Below are positions 8,642-18,367 of a DNA stretch of 64,000 nt, piece after piece. The translations under genes and the position numbers were made by a program. Source of the DNA: Alteromonas sp. BL110. Lineage in GTDB: Bacteria > Pseudomonadota > Gammaproteobacteria > Enterobacterales > Alteromonadaceae. The DNA lies in contig NZ_CP031967.1 in assembly GCF_003443615.1 (NCBI RefSeq), forward strand, positions 124,001-188,000, written 5' to 3'. The first letter of the stretch is position 1; each line of letters starts with the position of its first letter. The notes beneath the pieces were generated by a model. The model saw only the letters and a list, made by a program, of their open reading frames with translations, had not been told where the DNA came from and ran no database searches.

Positions 8642-9771
8642 ACGACTCTGTTATTGAAATTGCAAAGCAATTAATAAACCGCCGCTCTGTCACGCCAGAA
8701 GATGCAGGCTGCCAAGAGGCCATGAGTGAGTTTTTAGGCACGCTAGGGTTTAATAATGAAACTATGGTGTTTGAAGACACCACTAACCTGTGGTCTCGCA
8801 GAGGTAAAGAAGGCCCCGTATTTTGTTTTGCTGGTCATACCGATGTGGTACCGAGCGGCCCAGAATCGGCGTGGAAAACACCACCCTTTATCGCGACAGA
8901 AGTTGATGGCTATTTGCACGGCCGCGGCGCTGCCGACATGAAAGGCAGCCTTGCTGCTATGCTAGTCGCCACCCGCGAATTTGTTAACAAGTACCCAAAC
9001 CATAAGGGAAGTATTGCCTACCTTATCACGAGCGATGAAGAAGGCCCATTTATTAACGGTACCACTCGCGTAATCGACACCCTAGAAGCCCGAAATGAAA
9101 AGATTGACTGGTGTATTGTTGGTGAACCCTCTTCAACAGATGAAGTCGGTGATATTGTCAAAAATGGTCGTAGGGGCTCATTAACTGGTGATTTAGTTGT
9201 AAAGGGCGTGCAAGGTCATGTTGCCTATCCTCATTTAGCGAACAACCCTGTGCACAGCGCTATGGCAGCACTTGATGAATTAGCAAAATCACACTGGGAT
9301 AACGGTAACGACTTCTTCCCACCCACCAGCTTCCAGATTTCAAACATTCACGCAGGTACGGGCGCAGGTAATGTGATACCGGGCGAACTCCACGTTTGCT
9401 TCAACTTCCGTTTTTCAACAGAAGTGACCGACCAACTTCTTATTGAACGTGTCACCGCTATTTTAGATGCCCACGATTTCGAGTACGAAATAAACTGGAC
9501 CTTTAACGGTCAGCCATTTTTGACCGATACCGGTGCGCTATTAGAGGCGACGCAAGGTGCGATTGAAGCAGTTAAAGGCACACCTACAATACTCTCTACT
9601 GCCGGTGGCACATCTGACGGTCGCTTCATTGCGCCTACGGGTGCACAAGTTATAGAGTTAGGCCCTGTTAACGCCACTATTCATAAAATTGACGAATGCG
9701 TAAAAATGGCTGATTTAGAACAGCTTGCCGATATGTACTTCGGTATTTTAGAACGCTTACTGGCTAAATAG
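8635..9771 (+). CDS. dapE: Succinyl-diaminopimelate desuccinylase
   Basis: M20 metallopeptidase-fold enzyme that hydrolyses N-succinyl-L,L-diaminopimelate to succinate and L,L-DAP, for lysine and peptidoglycan synthesis. The start is an unusual TTG at 8635, with GAGGA seven bases upstream, overlapping the end of the ArsC-like gene. This gives 378 residues, the normal size. Visible di-zinc and catalytic residues are His68 ([10 protein letters not shown]), Asp101 (GRGAADMKG), the Glu135-Glu136 pair (TSDEEGPF) and a C-terminal His in NATIHKIDE. Cytoplasmic. Followed by an M15 peptidase gene, probably in one operon. Confidence 0.97.
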   Translation: MLNDSVIEIAKQLINRRSVTPEDAGCQEAMSEFLGTLGFNNETMVFEDTTNLWSRRGKEGPVFCFAGHTDVVPSGPESAWKTPPFIATEVDGYLHGRGAADMKGSLAAMLVATREFVNKYPNHKGSIAYLITSDEEGPFINGTTRVIDTLEARNEKIDWCIVGEPSSTDEVGDIVKNGRRGSLTGDLVVKGVQGHVAYPHLANNPVHSAMAALDELAKSHWDNGNDFFPPTSFQISNIHAGTGAGNVIPGELHVCFNFRFSTEVTDQLLIERVTAILDAHDFEYEINWTFNGQPFLTDTGALLEATQGAIEAVKGTPTILSTAGGTSDGRFIAPTGAQVIELGPVNATIHKIDECVKMADLEQLADMYFGILERLLAK

Positions 9772-9786
9772 CCTTTTTTGTTTTAT

Positions 9787-10467
9787 ATGAATCAGATACC
9801 GCAACACGCATGGCTAGGCCAGCACAACGACTACCTTGTTGATGCTGGCAATGGCCATAGGCTTCATCAGGATGTCATTTCCCCCTTTCTTGCTATGCAA
9901 GATGCGGCGCATAACGACGGTGTAGACTTACAGTTAGTCAGTAGTTTTCGCGATTTTGACAGACAAACCGCCATTTTTAACCGCAAGTGGACGGGGAAAG
10001 CGCAACTTCTTGATAACAACGGTACAGAACTCTCTTTCGAAACGCTAAGTGACCATGAAAAACTTCATGCTATTTTGACCTGGTCTGCGCTACCTGGCGG
10101 CAGTCGTCATCATTGGGGTACCGATATTGACGTTTATGACAGAGCAGCTGTGCATAATTGGGGCGGCGACTTTAGTCTTGTAGAAAGCGAATACCTTAGC
10201 GGCGGCCCTTGCCATAATCTTTCCTGTTGGCTAGCTGATAATATGGAACAGTTCGGTTTCTACCGACCTTTCTCAGTCAACCGTGGAGGTGTGGCCATTG
10301 AACCTTGGCATTTGAGCTTTAAAAGCACAGCAAGTAACTTTGAAAATGCCAGAAACCTAGACGGCTTTACACAAGCCATTGAACAAAGCGATATAGAAGG
10401 TAAAGCATGTATTTTGCCGCAGCTGCCTAACTTGTATAATCGCTACGTTTTGAACAAAGGGCGCTAG
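9787..10467 (+). CDS. M15 family metallopeptidase (VanY-like D-Ala-D-Ala carboxypeptidase fold)
   Basis: 226 residues from ATG 9787; a TTG at 9778 in the same frame is possible, and neither start has a strong ribosome binding site. The zinc motifs of the VanY group are present. SSFRDFDRQ is the substrate-binding arginine segment, SRHHWGTDID contains the His-x6-Asp zinc pair, and EPWHL carries the catalytic Glu and the third zinc ligand. Family members trim D-Ala-D-Ala termini of peptidoglycan stem peptides. I see no clear signal peptide, so a cytoplasmic (LdcB/VanY-like recycling) role or leaderless export remains open. Gene order dapE-M15-DUF2897 links two cell-wall related enzymes. Confidence 0.85.
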   Translation: MNQIPQHAWLGQHNDYLVDAGNGHRLHQDVISPFLAMQDAAHNDGVDLQLVSSFRDFDRQTAIFNRKWTGKAQLLDNNGTELSFETLSDHEKLHAILTWSALPGGSRHHWGTDIDVYDRAAVHNWGGDFSLVESEYLSGGPCHNLSCWLADNMEQFGFYRPFSVNRGGVAIEPWHLSFKSTASNFENARNLDGFTQAIEQSDIEGKACILPQLPNLYNRYVLNKGR

Positions 10468-10481
10468 CCTACGGAATTTAT

Positions 10482-10811
10482 ATGAGTACTACCTGGGTCA
10501 TTATCGTTATTGTTTTAGTATTGGGCGTAGTTATTGGAAATATCACGTTACTTAAATACAGTGCTAAGTTTAAATTCCCTACCCCCTCTAAGCCTTTTGA
10601 TGATGAAGATGGTGACGAGTACGACAATCCAAAAAGAGATACTGACCACCTACATGCTGAGTCTGAAAAGCGCGGCGACAATACCCCGTTAGTGCAAACA
10701 CAGGTTACTCAGGATTCTAGCGCTCAGGGCTTAAGTCATAAAAACTCAGTTACAAACAATGAAAAGCCTAGCGCACATAATAATAATAGCGATAACGGCA
10801 AAAAAACGTGA
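10482..10811 (+). CDS. DUF2897 family single-pass membrane protein
   Basis: 109 residues. Residues ~4-25 are a strongly hydrophobic transmembrane helix (TTWVIIVIVLVLGVVIGNI), followed by a short conserved stretch LLKYSAKFKFP typical of DUF2897. The tail of ~75 residues is polar and low complexity, rich in Asp, Glu, Asn and Lys, and likely disordered. No enzymatic motif. It follows the M15 peptidase by 14 bp and is probably the last gene of the arsC-like / dapE / M15 run. Function unknown. Confidence 0.75.
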   Translation: MSTTWVIIVIVLVLGVVIGNITLLKYSAKFKFPTPSKPFDDEDGDEYDNPKRDTDHLHAESEKRGDNTPLVQTQVTQDSSAQGLSHKNSVTNNEKPSAHNNNSDNGKKT

Positions 10812-10993
10812 AGTAGCTTCTTCTTAAAGCTCTGTTACCGATAGTGGCGCTTAAAGCGAACTCCTAGTTCATTTCCTTTAAATTAGGTGTTGTTAGATAC
10901 CTTGTGATGCAAGGAAAGCCGTTTAGTCTGACTGATAACACAGACCGTTCACTATCTTCCCAATACAAATACACACTCTAAGAGGTTCTAGAC

Positions 10994-12277
10994 GTGTCTA
11001 ATAAACAATCCTTACTTAGCAACATAGGCGTGCAAGTTGTCATTGCTATGTTCATCGGTACTGCCGTTGGCGCCTTTATGGGTGCAAGCGCTGAAATGTT
11101 CGCACCTTTGGGAGCTATTTTTATCAACCTTATAAAAATGCTGGTTATTCCACTGGTGGCCGTGGCACTTATCTCTGGTGCAGCGGGGCTTGGTAACAGC
11201 ACCAACGCAGGAAAAGTGGGGTTATCCACTCTGGCCTATTTTGGCTTAACCTCGGCCCTTGCCGTAGCACTTGCGCTAATAATGGGTGAAGTATTTAAGC
11301 CGGGTATAGGTATCGACGTATCATCGGTACAGAGCATGTTCTCGGGCGAATATGCCTCTAAAGGTGAACTCCCTTCTTTTTGGGCAACCGTAACAGGCAT
11401 GATCCCGACCAATGTGTTTGCATCATTAACTAACGCTAACATTCTACAAATTTTAGTGTTTTGCTTATTCTTCGGTCTTGCCCTTTCCAAGCAGCCTAAA
11501 AAGAACCGAGAGCCTATTTTAAATGGGGTAAACACCATTGTTGATGCCATGGTGTGGATGATTAACTGCGTAATGAAAATTGCCCCTATCGGCGTTTTTG
11601 GCTTGATGGCAGAAGCAGTAGGCACATTCGGTTTTTCCGCGCTCATGGTGGTGTTCAAACTTTTCTTAGTGTTTACTGCTGCTATTTTAGTGTTTGGTTT
11701 TGTGGTCTACCCCCTATTGGTTCAGTTATTCACAAAAACCTCGGCTAAGTCTTTTCTTGTTGCGATGAAAAAGCCGCAGGCAGTGGCGTTATCAACTGCA
11801 TCATCTATGGCAACGCTGCCTGTTACTATGAATACTGTGGAAAACGAACTCGGTGTAAGAAATGCAACGGCGTCGTTCGTATTGCCGTTAGGTGCCACTA
11901 TCAACATGAGCGGTAACGCCATCTATTACGGCTTAGTGGCGGTGTTTTTTGCGCAGCTTTTCAATATTGATTTATCAATGGGTGCTTATATTGCGATTAT
12001 CCTAACTTCCACTCTTGGCGCCGTTGGGCAAGCAGGTGTACCCGGGCCGTCATTCCTGGTCGTTGCCGTATTGCTCGCTGCAGGCATTCCTATTGAAGGC
12101 TTACCTTTGTTGTTTGCCCTCGACAGGATTTTTGACATGATCCGTACCGCCCTGAACATTACCGGTGACGCGGCTTGTGCCGTAATTATTGATACTATTG
12201 CTATTGACAAAGGTGATGTTGATACGAGTACTAGCGATGCGACCTTAGAAGAAAAGATGGGCACAGATAAGCGCTAG
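10994..12277 (+). CDS. Dicarboxylate/amino acid:cation symporter (SLC1/DAACS family)
   Basis: 427 residues of an integral inner-membrane transporter with about eight hydrophobic helices plus two re-entrant hairpins. The SLC1 signatures are visible. They include the serine-rich hairpin VALSTASSMATLPVTM, the NMSGNAIYYG segment (the N-M-x-G sodium/substrate site), and the GVPGPSF hairpin 2 followed by DRIFDMIRTALNITGDAACAV. Family members import glutamate, aspartate, C4-dicarboxylates, serine or threonine with Na+ or H+; the substrate cannot be fixed here. It has its own upstream region (182 bp) and a strong terminator downstream, so it is likely monocistronic. Confidence 0.9.
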   Translation: MSNKQSLLSNIGVQVVIAMFIGTAVGAFMGASAEMFAPLGAIFINLIKMLVIPLVAVALISGAAGLGNSTNAGKVGLSTLAYFGLTSALAVALALIMGEVFKPGIGIDVSSVQSMFSGEYASKGELPSFWATVTGMIPTNVFASLTNANILQILVFCLFFGLALSKQPKKNREPILNGVNTIVDAMVWMINCVMKIAPIGVFGLMAEAVGTFGFSALMVVFKLFLVFTAAILVFGFVVYPLLVQLFTKTSAKSFLVAMKKPQAVALSTASSMATLPVTMNTVENELGVRNATASFVLPLGATINMSGNAIYYGLVAVFFAQLFNIDLSMGAYIAIILTSTLGAVGQAGVPGPSFLVVAVLLAAGIPIEGLPLLFALDRIFDMIRTALNITGDAACAVIIDTIAIDKGDVDTSTSDATLEEKMGTDKR

Positions 12278-12340
12278 ATAAATACCTAATCTATTGGCAG
12301 TAAAACTGCCCAAATAAAAATGAGTTGTACAGCAAAAGAA

Positions 12341-12374
12341 AAAGGTGGTCACTTCACAGTGCCACCTTTTTTAA
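12341..12374. terminator. Bidirectional terminator between the symporter and the S9 peptidase gene
   Basis: AAAGGTGG and CCACCTTT form a stem that can be extended through CACT/AGTG, with T-tracts on both strands (TTTTTTAA on plus, TTTTTCTTTT on minus). It lies between two convergent genes. Confidence 0.85.
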
Positions 12375-12399
12375 TCATGCTAACAATATATAGTCTAGA

Positions 12400-14817
12400 T
12401 TATTGTGCTTGTTTAGTGCCTTTGTTTTTCACATACTTTTCAAGCCACTGGTCTTGCTCCCACAGGGTGTGCAATACGCTTTCTTTTGCACGGTAGCCAT
12501 GACTTTCCTTAGGCAACATAACTAATCGCGTCACTGCGCCTAAGCCTTTCAGTGCGTTAAAATAACGTTCACTTTGCATAGGATACGTTCCCGAATTATT
12601 GTCCGCTTCGCCATGTATTAGTAAAAGTGGCGTCTTCATTTTCTCAGCGTGCATAAATGGCGACATGGTGTAATACACTTCTGGCGCATCCCAGTAATGG
12701 CGTTCTTCTGACTGGAAGCCAAATGGCGTCAGTGTACGATTGTAGGCACCAGAGCGTGCAATTCCGGCTGCAAATAAATCTGAATGAGACAACAGGTTTG
12801 CCACCATGAACGCACCATAGCTATGACCGCCTACTGCGACTCGCGCTGGGTCAATAAGTCCTTTTTCGTCTAGCGCATCAATTGCTGCCTTTGCGTTGGC
12901 AACCAACTGAGTCCTAAAAGTGTCGTTGGGCTCTTCATCCCCTTCCCCTACAATAGGGAAAGAAGCATCGTCTAACACAACATAGCCTTTGGTTACCCAA
13001 TATATAGGCGAGCCGTACCATGGATAAATAAAACGATTAGGGTTTTGTGTATTTTGGCCTGCGCTCGATTTATCCTTAAATTCTTCTGGGTAGGCCCATA
13101 GGATCATTGGGTAGCGTTTGCCTTCTTCGTAATCTGTTGGCAAATACAAGGTACCTGTTAAATCTAAGCCGTCGTTACGCTTGTACGTAATCACTTCTTT
13201 CTTGACGTTTTGAATGCTTTCGAAAGGGTTTTCAAAGTGGGTTAGCTGAGTCAGCGTGTTATCTTTTAAGTTACGGAAATAGTAGTTCGGGTAGTCTCGC
13301 TTAGACTCTATTCTTACCAGCAAGCGGTCATTTTCCATATTGAAATCGCGCAAATCTTCAAATTTGTCGGTGTACTCACTTGAATATACCCGCGATGTTT
13401 CAAGGGTTTTAAGATTTAATTTATCTAAGAACGGGAACTGCCCTTCAGGCGTAAAACCATCTCCCAGCAAAAACGCATTCTCTCCATCTAACGCAAGGAC
13501 ATCTTTGAAGTATCCATTTTTGCGAGTAACAAAACTGCCTGGATCGCTGTATTTATCCTGATAGCTTCGGTTTGAGATAATCTTCGCAGGTTTACTTTGA
13601 TCAGGGCTGAACAAATAGGTTTTAAGATTACGAGTATTCCACCAATAATCCATCGCTACCGCAAGGCTGTCGTTGCTCCAAATAAAACGATAAAATCTGT
13701 CTTCTGTTTTTAGAATTTGCTCAGCTTCGCCACTAAATGGCGGCTCAAGCTGCATGAGCTTGTCTCGGTGCGTTACTTCTATGTCTGGGTCTCCGCCGTC
13801 TAGCGCTTCAGCATACACAATTGTATTTGGTTTATCGTTGCGCCACTGTACATCGCGAGGTCCGGTACGAACAGCCATGAAGCCTTGTGGTAAGTCTTCG
13901 ATAAGCGGAACGTCGACAAGTGTTTTAGCTAGCGTTCCATTTTTATTATACAAGCTAATAGTGTGGGGGAAGCGGCGGTAGGTCACTAAATAAGAAAACG
14001 GGGGCTTGTACTCCTCAACCATTACGTAGTCACCGGCCGGGGAAACGCTAATATTGCCATACATCCCTGACGCTAACCAAGGTGAAGGCTCTCCTTTCAA
14101 TGGCACGTTATAAATTTCAGAACGGGCTAATTGCTCAAAATTAAACTCGTCGTTTTTGTTTTTCAGCAAGTCTTGGTATGTGCGGTTTTGTGCTTTTTTA
14201 CCGTCGCTCACTGAAATCGTTGGGCCTGTTGGCACAGCTACGCTGGTGTCGATTAAGTCTTTTCTATTTTTAGGCACGACTTTAACCAAAAGAGAAAGAC
14301 TATCTGCATTCCAATTTAAGGTATCACCCATATTCGCGTTAATGGGTTTGTCAAAAAGCTTTCTCGCTGCCGCTGCTTTTATATCGAGCACCCATAACTC
14401 TACACCTTCATTTGTAGTGTGAGTAAACGCCATATAGCGCTGATTCGGTGACCACGAAAAGTTAGTTAAACGCGGAGTTTCAGGCATGCCTTTAACAGTA
14501 ATACCGTCCTGACTCCCTACGCGCTGAACCTCTAATTTATTGTAGTAAGTGACGCGACTGCCAATATTGGTGACAGGGTCAATTCTAAGGCCTGCTAAGC
14601 GAAGCTCTTCTTTAGATAAGTCTTCTATCGACTTATAGTTATCGCGGAACAACAGCACCATATTCTTCTGTGCATCATCCACAAGAGTAGCCGGCGCTAG
14701 CGTAACATCTACTAAATCTAGAATTTCTTTAGACGGTTTTTGATACTGAAGGCCATCCTGCGCAAATAGTTGGCAGGAGCATGCGGCAAATAGGACAAAC
14801 ATCCATTTTCTTAGCAT
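12400..14817 (-). CDS. Secreted S9 family serine peptidase, glutamyl endopeptidase-like
   Basis: 805 residues with a Sec signal peptide (MLRKWMFVLFAACSCQLFA, cleavage just before QDG), so it is exported. Residues ~100-520 have WD/beta-propeller-like repeats as in prolyl oligopeptidases. The C-terminal alpha/beta hydrolase domain carries Ser666 (GGHSYGAF), Asp739 (IHGEADNNSGT) and His773 (KESHGY), forming the catalytic triad. The segment IARSGAYNRTLTPFGFQ closely resembles plant chloroplast glutamyl endopeptidase, so cleavage after Glu is a reasonable family-based guess. Role: extracytoplasmic peptide degradation, common in marine heterotrophs. Monocistronic. Confidence 0.9.
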   Translation of the reverse strand: MLRKWMFVLFAACSCQLFAQDGLQYQKPSKEILDLVDVTLAPATLVDDAQKNMVLLFRDNYKSIEDLSKEELRLAGLRIDPVTNIGSRVTYYNKLEVQRVGSQDGITVKGMPETPRLTNFSWSPNQRYMAFTHTTNEGVELWVLDIKAAAARKLFDKPINANMGDTLNWNADSLSLLVKVVPKNRKDLIDTSVAVPTGPTISVSDGKKAQNRTYQDLLKNKNDEFNFEQLARSEIYNVPLKGEPSPWLASGMYGNISVSPAGDYVMVEEYKPPFSYLVTYRRFPHTISLYNKNGTLAKTLVDVPLIEDLPQGFMAVRTGPRDVQWRNDKPNTIVYAEALDGGDPDIEVTHRDKLMQLEPPFSGEAEQILKTEDRFYRFIWSNDSLAVAMDYWWNTRNLKTYLFSPDQSKPAKIISNRSYQDKYSDPGSFVTRKNGYFKDVLALDGENAFLLGDGFTPEGQFPFLDKLNLKTLETSRVYSSEYTDKFEDLRDFNMENDRLLVRIESKRDYPNYYFRNLKDNTLTQLTHFENPFESIQNVKKEVITYKRNDGLDLTGTLYLPTDYEEGKRYPMILWAYPEEFKDKSSAGQNTQNPNRFIYPWYGSPIYWVTKGYVVLDDASFPIVGEGDEEPNDTFRTQLVANAKAAIDALDEKGLIDPARVAVGGHSYGAFMVANLLSHSDLFAAGIARSGAYNRTLTPFGFQSEERHYWDAPEVYYTMSPFMHAEKMKTPLLLIHGEADNNSGTYPMQSERYFNALKGLGAVTRLVMLPKESHGYRAKESVLHTLWEQDQWLEKYVKNKGTKQAQ

Positions 14818-14852
14818 TCTATTTCCTTAATCAGGTTTTTTTGAGGGTAAAC

Positions 14853-14911
14853 AAAAACTAAAAAGCGAGGCATTGCCACTGTTGATGTCCAACTGGCTAA
14901 AGACCTCGCTT
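14853..14911 (-). terminator. Terminator downstream of the YbjQ-family gene
   Basis: Read on the minus strand, AAGCGAGG and CCTCGCTT pair around a 33-nt loop and are followed by TTTTTAGTTTTTG. The large loop lowers confidence somewhat, but the T-rich tail fits termination of the astE-HIT-YbjQ transcript. Confidence 0.6.
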
Positions 14912-14958
14912 CGTTTGATTTAAAAGCGCATAATTTAAAATATATACACTTTTTGTAC

Positions 14959-15285
14959 TTATACAGGCGTCGTTTTTACTGCTGTACCGCTGATACTCAC
15001 CATTAGCATACTGCCTTTATCACCAATCACTTGATAGTCTAGGTCGATACCAACCACAGCATTTGCACCCATGCTTCTTGCTTCATGTTCTAGTTCGGTA
15101 AACGCTAACTTGCGTGCAGTAGTAAGCTCTTCCTCATAAGACCCTGAACGACCACCCACGATATCGCGAATAGATGCGAAGAGGTCTTTAAACACATTTG
15201 CGCCCATTACAGCCTCGCCCACAACAATACCGTAGTAGGCTTCAATCTTGTGACCTTCTAAGGTTGGGGTAGTTGAAACAATCAT
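14959..15285 (-). CDS. YbjQ/UPF0145 family protein (heavy-metal-binding domain)
   Basis: 108 residues beginning [21 protein letters not shown], the highly conserved start of the YbjQ/UPF0145 family. The centre has [19 protein letters not shown], and the [18 protein letters not shown] segment follows. The family forms pentameric rings in solved structures; its biochemical role is not established despite the heavy-metal-binding domain name. No signal peptide. It lies 54 bp downstream of the HIT gene on the same strand and is probably co-transcribed. Confidence 0.9.
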   Translation of the reverse strand: MIVSTTPTLEGHKIEAYYGIVVGEAVMGANVFKDLFASIRDIVGGRSGSYEEELTTARKLAFTELEHEARSMGANAVVGIDLDYQVIGDKGSMLMVSISGTAVKTTPV

Positions 15286-15339
15286 GCGTAACTCCTTTTA
15301 ATGTGAATTGTTAATTTACCGCTATTCAGGCATACGCCC

Positions 15340-15750
15340 CTAGCTGTTATCTTTAAACCATTGCTTGATGGTCTCAACAAGCGCCTGCGCTTCATCGCTG
15401 GCATAGGCCACTGTAGGCTGATTGCCCCACACAGGTTTTGGCCAAGCACAGTCGTTTTCAAAACGGGCGACGTGGTGTACATGTAACTGCCTTACCACGT
15501 TACCTAATGCCGCTACATTTAGTTTTAATGGTGAAAATATGGCTTGCATCGCTTTTGAAGCCAGCGCAGATTCTCTTAGTAAGACCACCTGCTCACTTTC
15601 TGATAAGTCGATAATTTCCGCGATATCGTTTTTCATAGGCACCAGTATTAGCCACGGAAACTGGCTGTCGTTCATTAACAGTACACGACACAGCGAGAGA
15701 TCACAGACAAAAAATGTATCATTGTGTAAACGACTATCAAGTTTAAACAT
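15340..15750 (-). CDS. HIT family nucleotide-binding protein
   Basis: 136 residues of the histidine-triad superfamily. The motif reads QLHVHHV at residues ~88-94. The catalytic middle His and the third His are present, while the first triad His is Gln, as often seen in this bacterial subgroup. PMKNDIAEIIDLSESEQ is the usual HIT helix start. HIT proteins hydrolyse nucleoside phosphoramidates, dinucleoside polyphosphates or related nucleotides; the substrate is undefined here. The start codon overlaps the end of astE by 8 nt, indicating translational coupling. Confidence 0.85.
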   Translation of the reverse strand: MFKLDSRLHNDTFFVCDLSLCRVLLMNDSQFPWLILVPMKNDIAEIIDLSESEQVVLLRESALASKAMQAIFSPLKLNVAALGNVVRQLHVHHVARFENDCAWPKPVWGNQPTVAYASDEAQALVETIKQWFKDNS

Positions 15751-16774
15751 CTAACTTATCCAATGTGGTAGGTACAACGGTTAATAAGGCTCGTTGCCCT
15801 ATGGCAACTTTCGCATTAGGAAATACAATGGCTTCACCGTCTTGCTCTGCTACGTACTCTTTGTTTGGTTCAGACGCCAACACAGTGCCTTTAGCGTAGT
15901 CAGTGAAATTTGGTGTATCGTCGTCGAAATGAAGCGTAAATTGCTCTTCGTTGCGATTTATAATCTGGTTAACGCGATAGATATCAAGGTCTTCCATATT
16001 CACCGAAGGCGCAAAGTCTTTTTGAGTTATAAGCTGCGTAAGTGCGTTTTTAGCATCGGCAAATCGGCTCATGTCGTTTTGCCCGAATGGGCGTACTTTT
16101 CCAAGTTCAACGGTAAACGCATGGGCGTTATATTGATACGAAGAGAAATAGCTAAACGTGGTGGTTGAGCTTTCAGAAAGAAGGATAGTTTTCACGCCGC
16201 ATGCTGCTAGAAAGGCTAGCTGGCCTTTGCTGTGAACTCTGTCGTGAAGATAAGGATAAACCGCAAACTTTTCATTTTTAGAGGCGCGAATCGCCGTATG
16301 TAGGTCATAGTGATAACGGGTGCCTTCAGCTGCTTCAAAGAAAGACGCCACCGCCTCTTCAAGTTGCTTAGCGCGCACGCGCTCAGCGTTCACTAGGCCT
16401 TCGCCTTTTGAATGCGCCCCGCTAAATAATCGATTCATGTTCTCTTCGACAAAGCGCTCAGCAATATCCATGGCCGGCAAATTACCGAATAAAAACAGTA
16501 CATCGTGTGCAAGCGTAATTGCCCCAGTAAGAATACCCTTAACCAAGTCATCACAAATTTCGATAGGCGCTGTTTCGTTTCCGTGAACTCCACAGGACAA
16601 AACAATGCGCTTATTGGGCGTAGAGGTAGGCTGTACGGAAAAACTAATGATGCCAGGCGCAGTGATACTAACCTCAGTGCCATTAGCTAACGTAAATTGG
16701 TGAGCGCGCTCGAATAACGCCGGTTGGCGGCGAGAAAGTGTTAAAAATTGGCCGTTTTCGATAAGTTCTTGCAT
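15743..16774 (-). CDS. astE: Succinylglutamate desuccinylase
   Basis: 343-residue zinc carboxypeptidase-fold hydrolase that splits N2-succinylglutamate to succinate and glutamate, the last step of the AST arginine-degradation pathway. Zinc-binding residues are visible in CGVHGNETAP (His and Glu) and in YHYDLHTAIR (third ligand His). The length is normal for AstE rather than for the related aspartoacylase group, though that remains an alternative. The usual partners astC, astA, astD and astB are absent; the gene is instead followed by HIT and YbjQ genes. Cytoplasmic. Confidence 0.88.
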   Translation of the reverse strand: MQELIENGQFLTLSRRQPALFERAHQFTLANGTEVSITAPGIISFSVQPTSTPNKRIVLSCGVHGNETAPIEICDDLVKGILTGAITLAHDVLFLFGNLPAMDIAERFVEENMNRLFSGAHSKGEGLVNAERVRAKQLEEAVASFFEAAEGTRYHYDLHTAIRASKNEKFAVYPYLHDRVHSKGQLAFLAACGVKTILLSESSTTTFSYFSSYQYNAHAFTVELGKVRPFGQNDMSRFADAKNALTQLITQKDFAPSVNMEDLDIYRVNQIINRNEEQFTLHFDDDTPNFTDYAKGTVLASEPNKEYVAEQDGEAIVFPNAKVAIGQRALLTVVPTTLDKLDV

Positions 16775-17062
16775 AAATGTGAGCTTTGTTGACTTTGTCT
16801 AATCTCGAGTGGCTCAAGTGTACCCAGACAGTCTATCAAAATCATCTAATCTCAAGGTTTTATTGCGTTGGGCTGTAACTAATAAATAACGCTTTCACGC
16901 ACTGGCAGCGAAATCCTAGTTGAATGCGCGACTGTGTAATGATGGGGTAAAAAACAAGATCTGACCTGATACGGTTTACTAGGTTGGGGTAAAACCGGTG
17001 CAAAGGTACAAAAAACTAAAAGACGACTTAGGTTGATTAGGATTGATAGGCGCTGATAGTAG

Positions 17063-18367
17063 TCAGGCCTGTGCCCTTCTTGGCGAACTACCTATGATGA
17101 TCTCTTGCTGGGTAAGTTGAACAAATTCAGTAAAGGGTACAGCACGAGAGAACAAATATCCCTGCCCCTGGGATATCCCAACTTCTCGCAGAATGTGAAG
17201 CTGCTCTACGGTTTCAATGCCCTCAGCGACCACGCAACAGCCTTTGGCACGCCCAATTACTTTCGCGGCTTCAATAATCGCCCTATTGACCGGATGTGTT
17301 TCTAACTCCATCACAAAAGATTTGTCTATTTTAAGAGCATCAATATCTAGGTCACGAATATAGGCAAGATTAGAATACCCCTTGCCGAAGTCATCTACCG
17401 AAATAGCGACTCCGAGACTTCTTAACTCATCTAGCTGTTTTTTCACCATTAGTGAATTGGATAGCGCGACGTCTTCTGTGAGCTCTAATTCGATAAGGGA
17501 CAGCGGCAAACCGTACGTATCGCTTAACATCGTCAATGTAGGTATTAATTGATTGTCATAGAGCTGGGTAGGTGAAATGTTTACCGACAGTACAATGGGC
17601 ATTCTCAGCACGTCTAGTTCAGCGAGTGCTCTGAATGCTTGCTCCAGCGTCCAATAGCCCAGCTCATTCATCATGTTGTATGATTCTGCCGCTTCAATTA
17701 AAGGACCTGGAAACAGAACACCATCGAGAGGGTGGTTCCAACGCAACAGGCACTCAGCCCCCACTACATGAAGGGTGTTCAAATCAACTTTGGGTTGGTA
17801 ATAAAGCTCAAGTTCATTTTGAGAAAGTGCTCGCTTTAGGTCCGCTTTTAGCGCCAAACTTCTGCCAGTATCAGATTTGTCTGACTTGGTCAGTGCAAAG
17901 TAGTTTTCGTATTTATTCTCTTTGGCTTGCTTTAACGCAGATTCTGCCCGTGAAATAAACGCTGTAATCTCAAACCCGTCTTTTTCGCCGCATACCACAC
18001 CCACATTAAAATCAGCGATAAATGCCGTGCCATCATAATGCATAGGTGTTTTGAAATGCTCTACAAGGCGCTCGAACATTTGTCGCATCACGGCTTCTTT
18101 GTTTTCATTGGGAAAAACAATACCAAATACATCACCACTGATTCGGCCAATAAGCACATGTTGCCCAAAAAGGTGTTGGATACGGTTGGCAATTTCAAGA
18201 AGGAAACGGTCACCTACGTGAATGCCTAAACTCGTTGTTACATCTGAAAAACGCACAACATCAACCAGCATCAAAGAAATAGACGTGCTTTGAGACGCTC
18301 GTTTTACTACGCTATCGATAAACGCATAGCGATTGGGGATGGTTGCCAGTGATGTATGTTGGCTCAT
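17063..18367 (-). CDS. GGDEF-EAL protein with degenerate GGDEF motif
   Basis: 434 residues. The start is placed at ATG 18365-18367 because AAGGAAAAC precedes it; an open frame extends 14 codons further upstream without a site. The GGDEF half (residues ~1-165) has SGDVF at 77-81 in place of GGDEF, so cyclase activity is unlikely, although the half may still bind GTP or act as a dimerisation module. The EAL half has ECLLRW (205-210), ELTEDVAL, DDFGKGYSN, KIDKSFV and AEGIET, so metal and substrate residues appear retained apart from Ala-to-Cys in EAL. Predicted c-di-GMP phosphodiesterase. No sensor or transmembrane domain. Stands alone. Confidence 0.88.
   Translation of the reverse strand: MSQHTSLATIPNRYAFIDSVVKRASQSTSISLMLVDVVRFSDVTTSLGIHVGDRFLLEIANRIQHLFGQHVLIGRISGDVFGIVFPNENKEAVMRQMFERLVEHFKTPMHYDGTAFIADFNVGVVCGEKDGFEITAFISRAESALKQAKENKYENYFALTKSDKSDTGRSLALKADLKRALSQNELELYYQPKVDLNTLHVVGAECLLRWNHPLDGVLFPGPLIEAAESYNMMNELGYWTLEQAFRALAELDVLRMPIVLSVNISPTQLYDNQLIPTLTMLSDTYGLPLSLIELELTEDVALSNSLMVKKQLDELRSLGVAISVDDFGKGYSNLAYIRDLDIDALKIDKSFVMELETHPVNRAIIEAAKVIGRAKGCCVVAEGIETVEQLHILREVGISQGQGYLFSRAVPFTEFVQLTQQEIIIGSSPRRAQA

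Noticed and set aside
15282..15482. A 66-codon minus-strand frame between YbjQ and HIT
   Set aside because: Lies mostly within the HIT gene in another frame; the HIT reading frame is clearly the real one.
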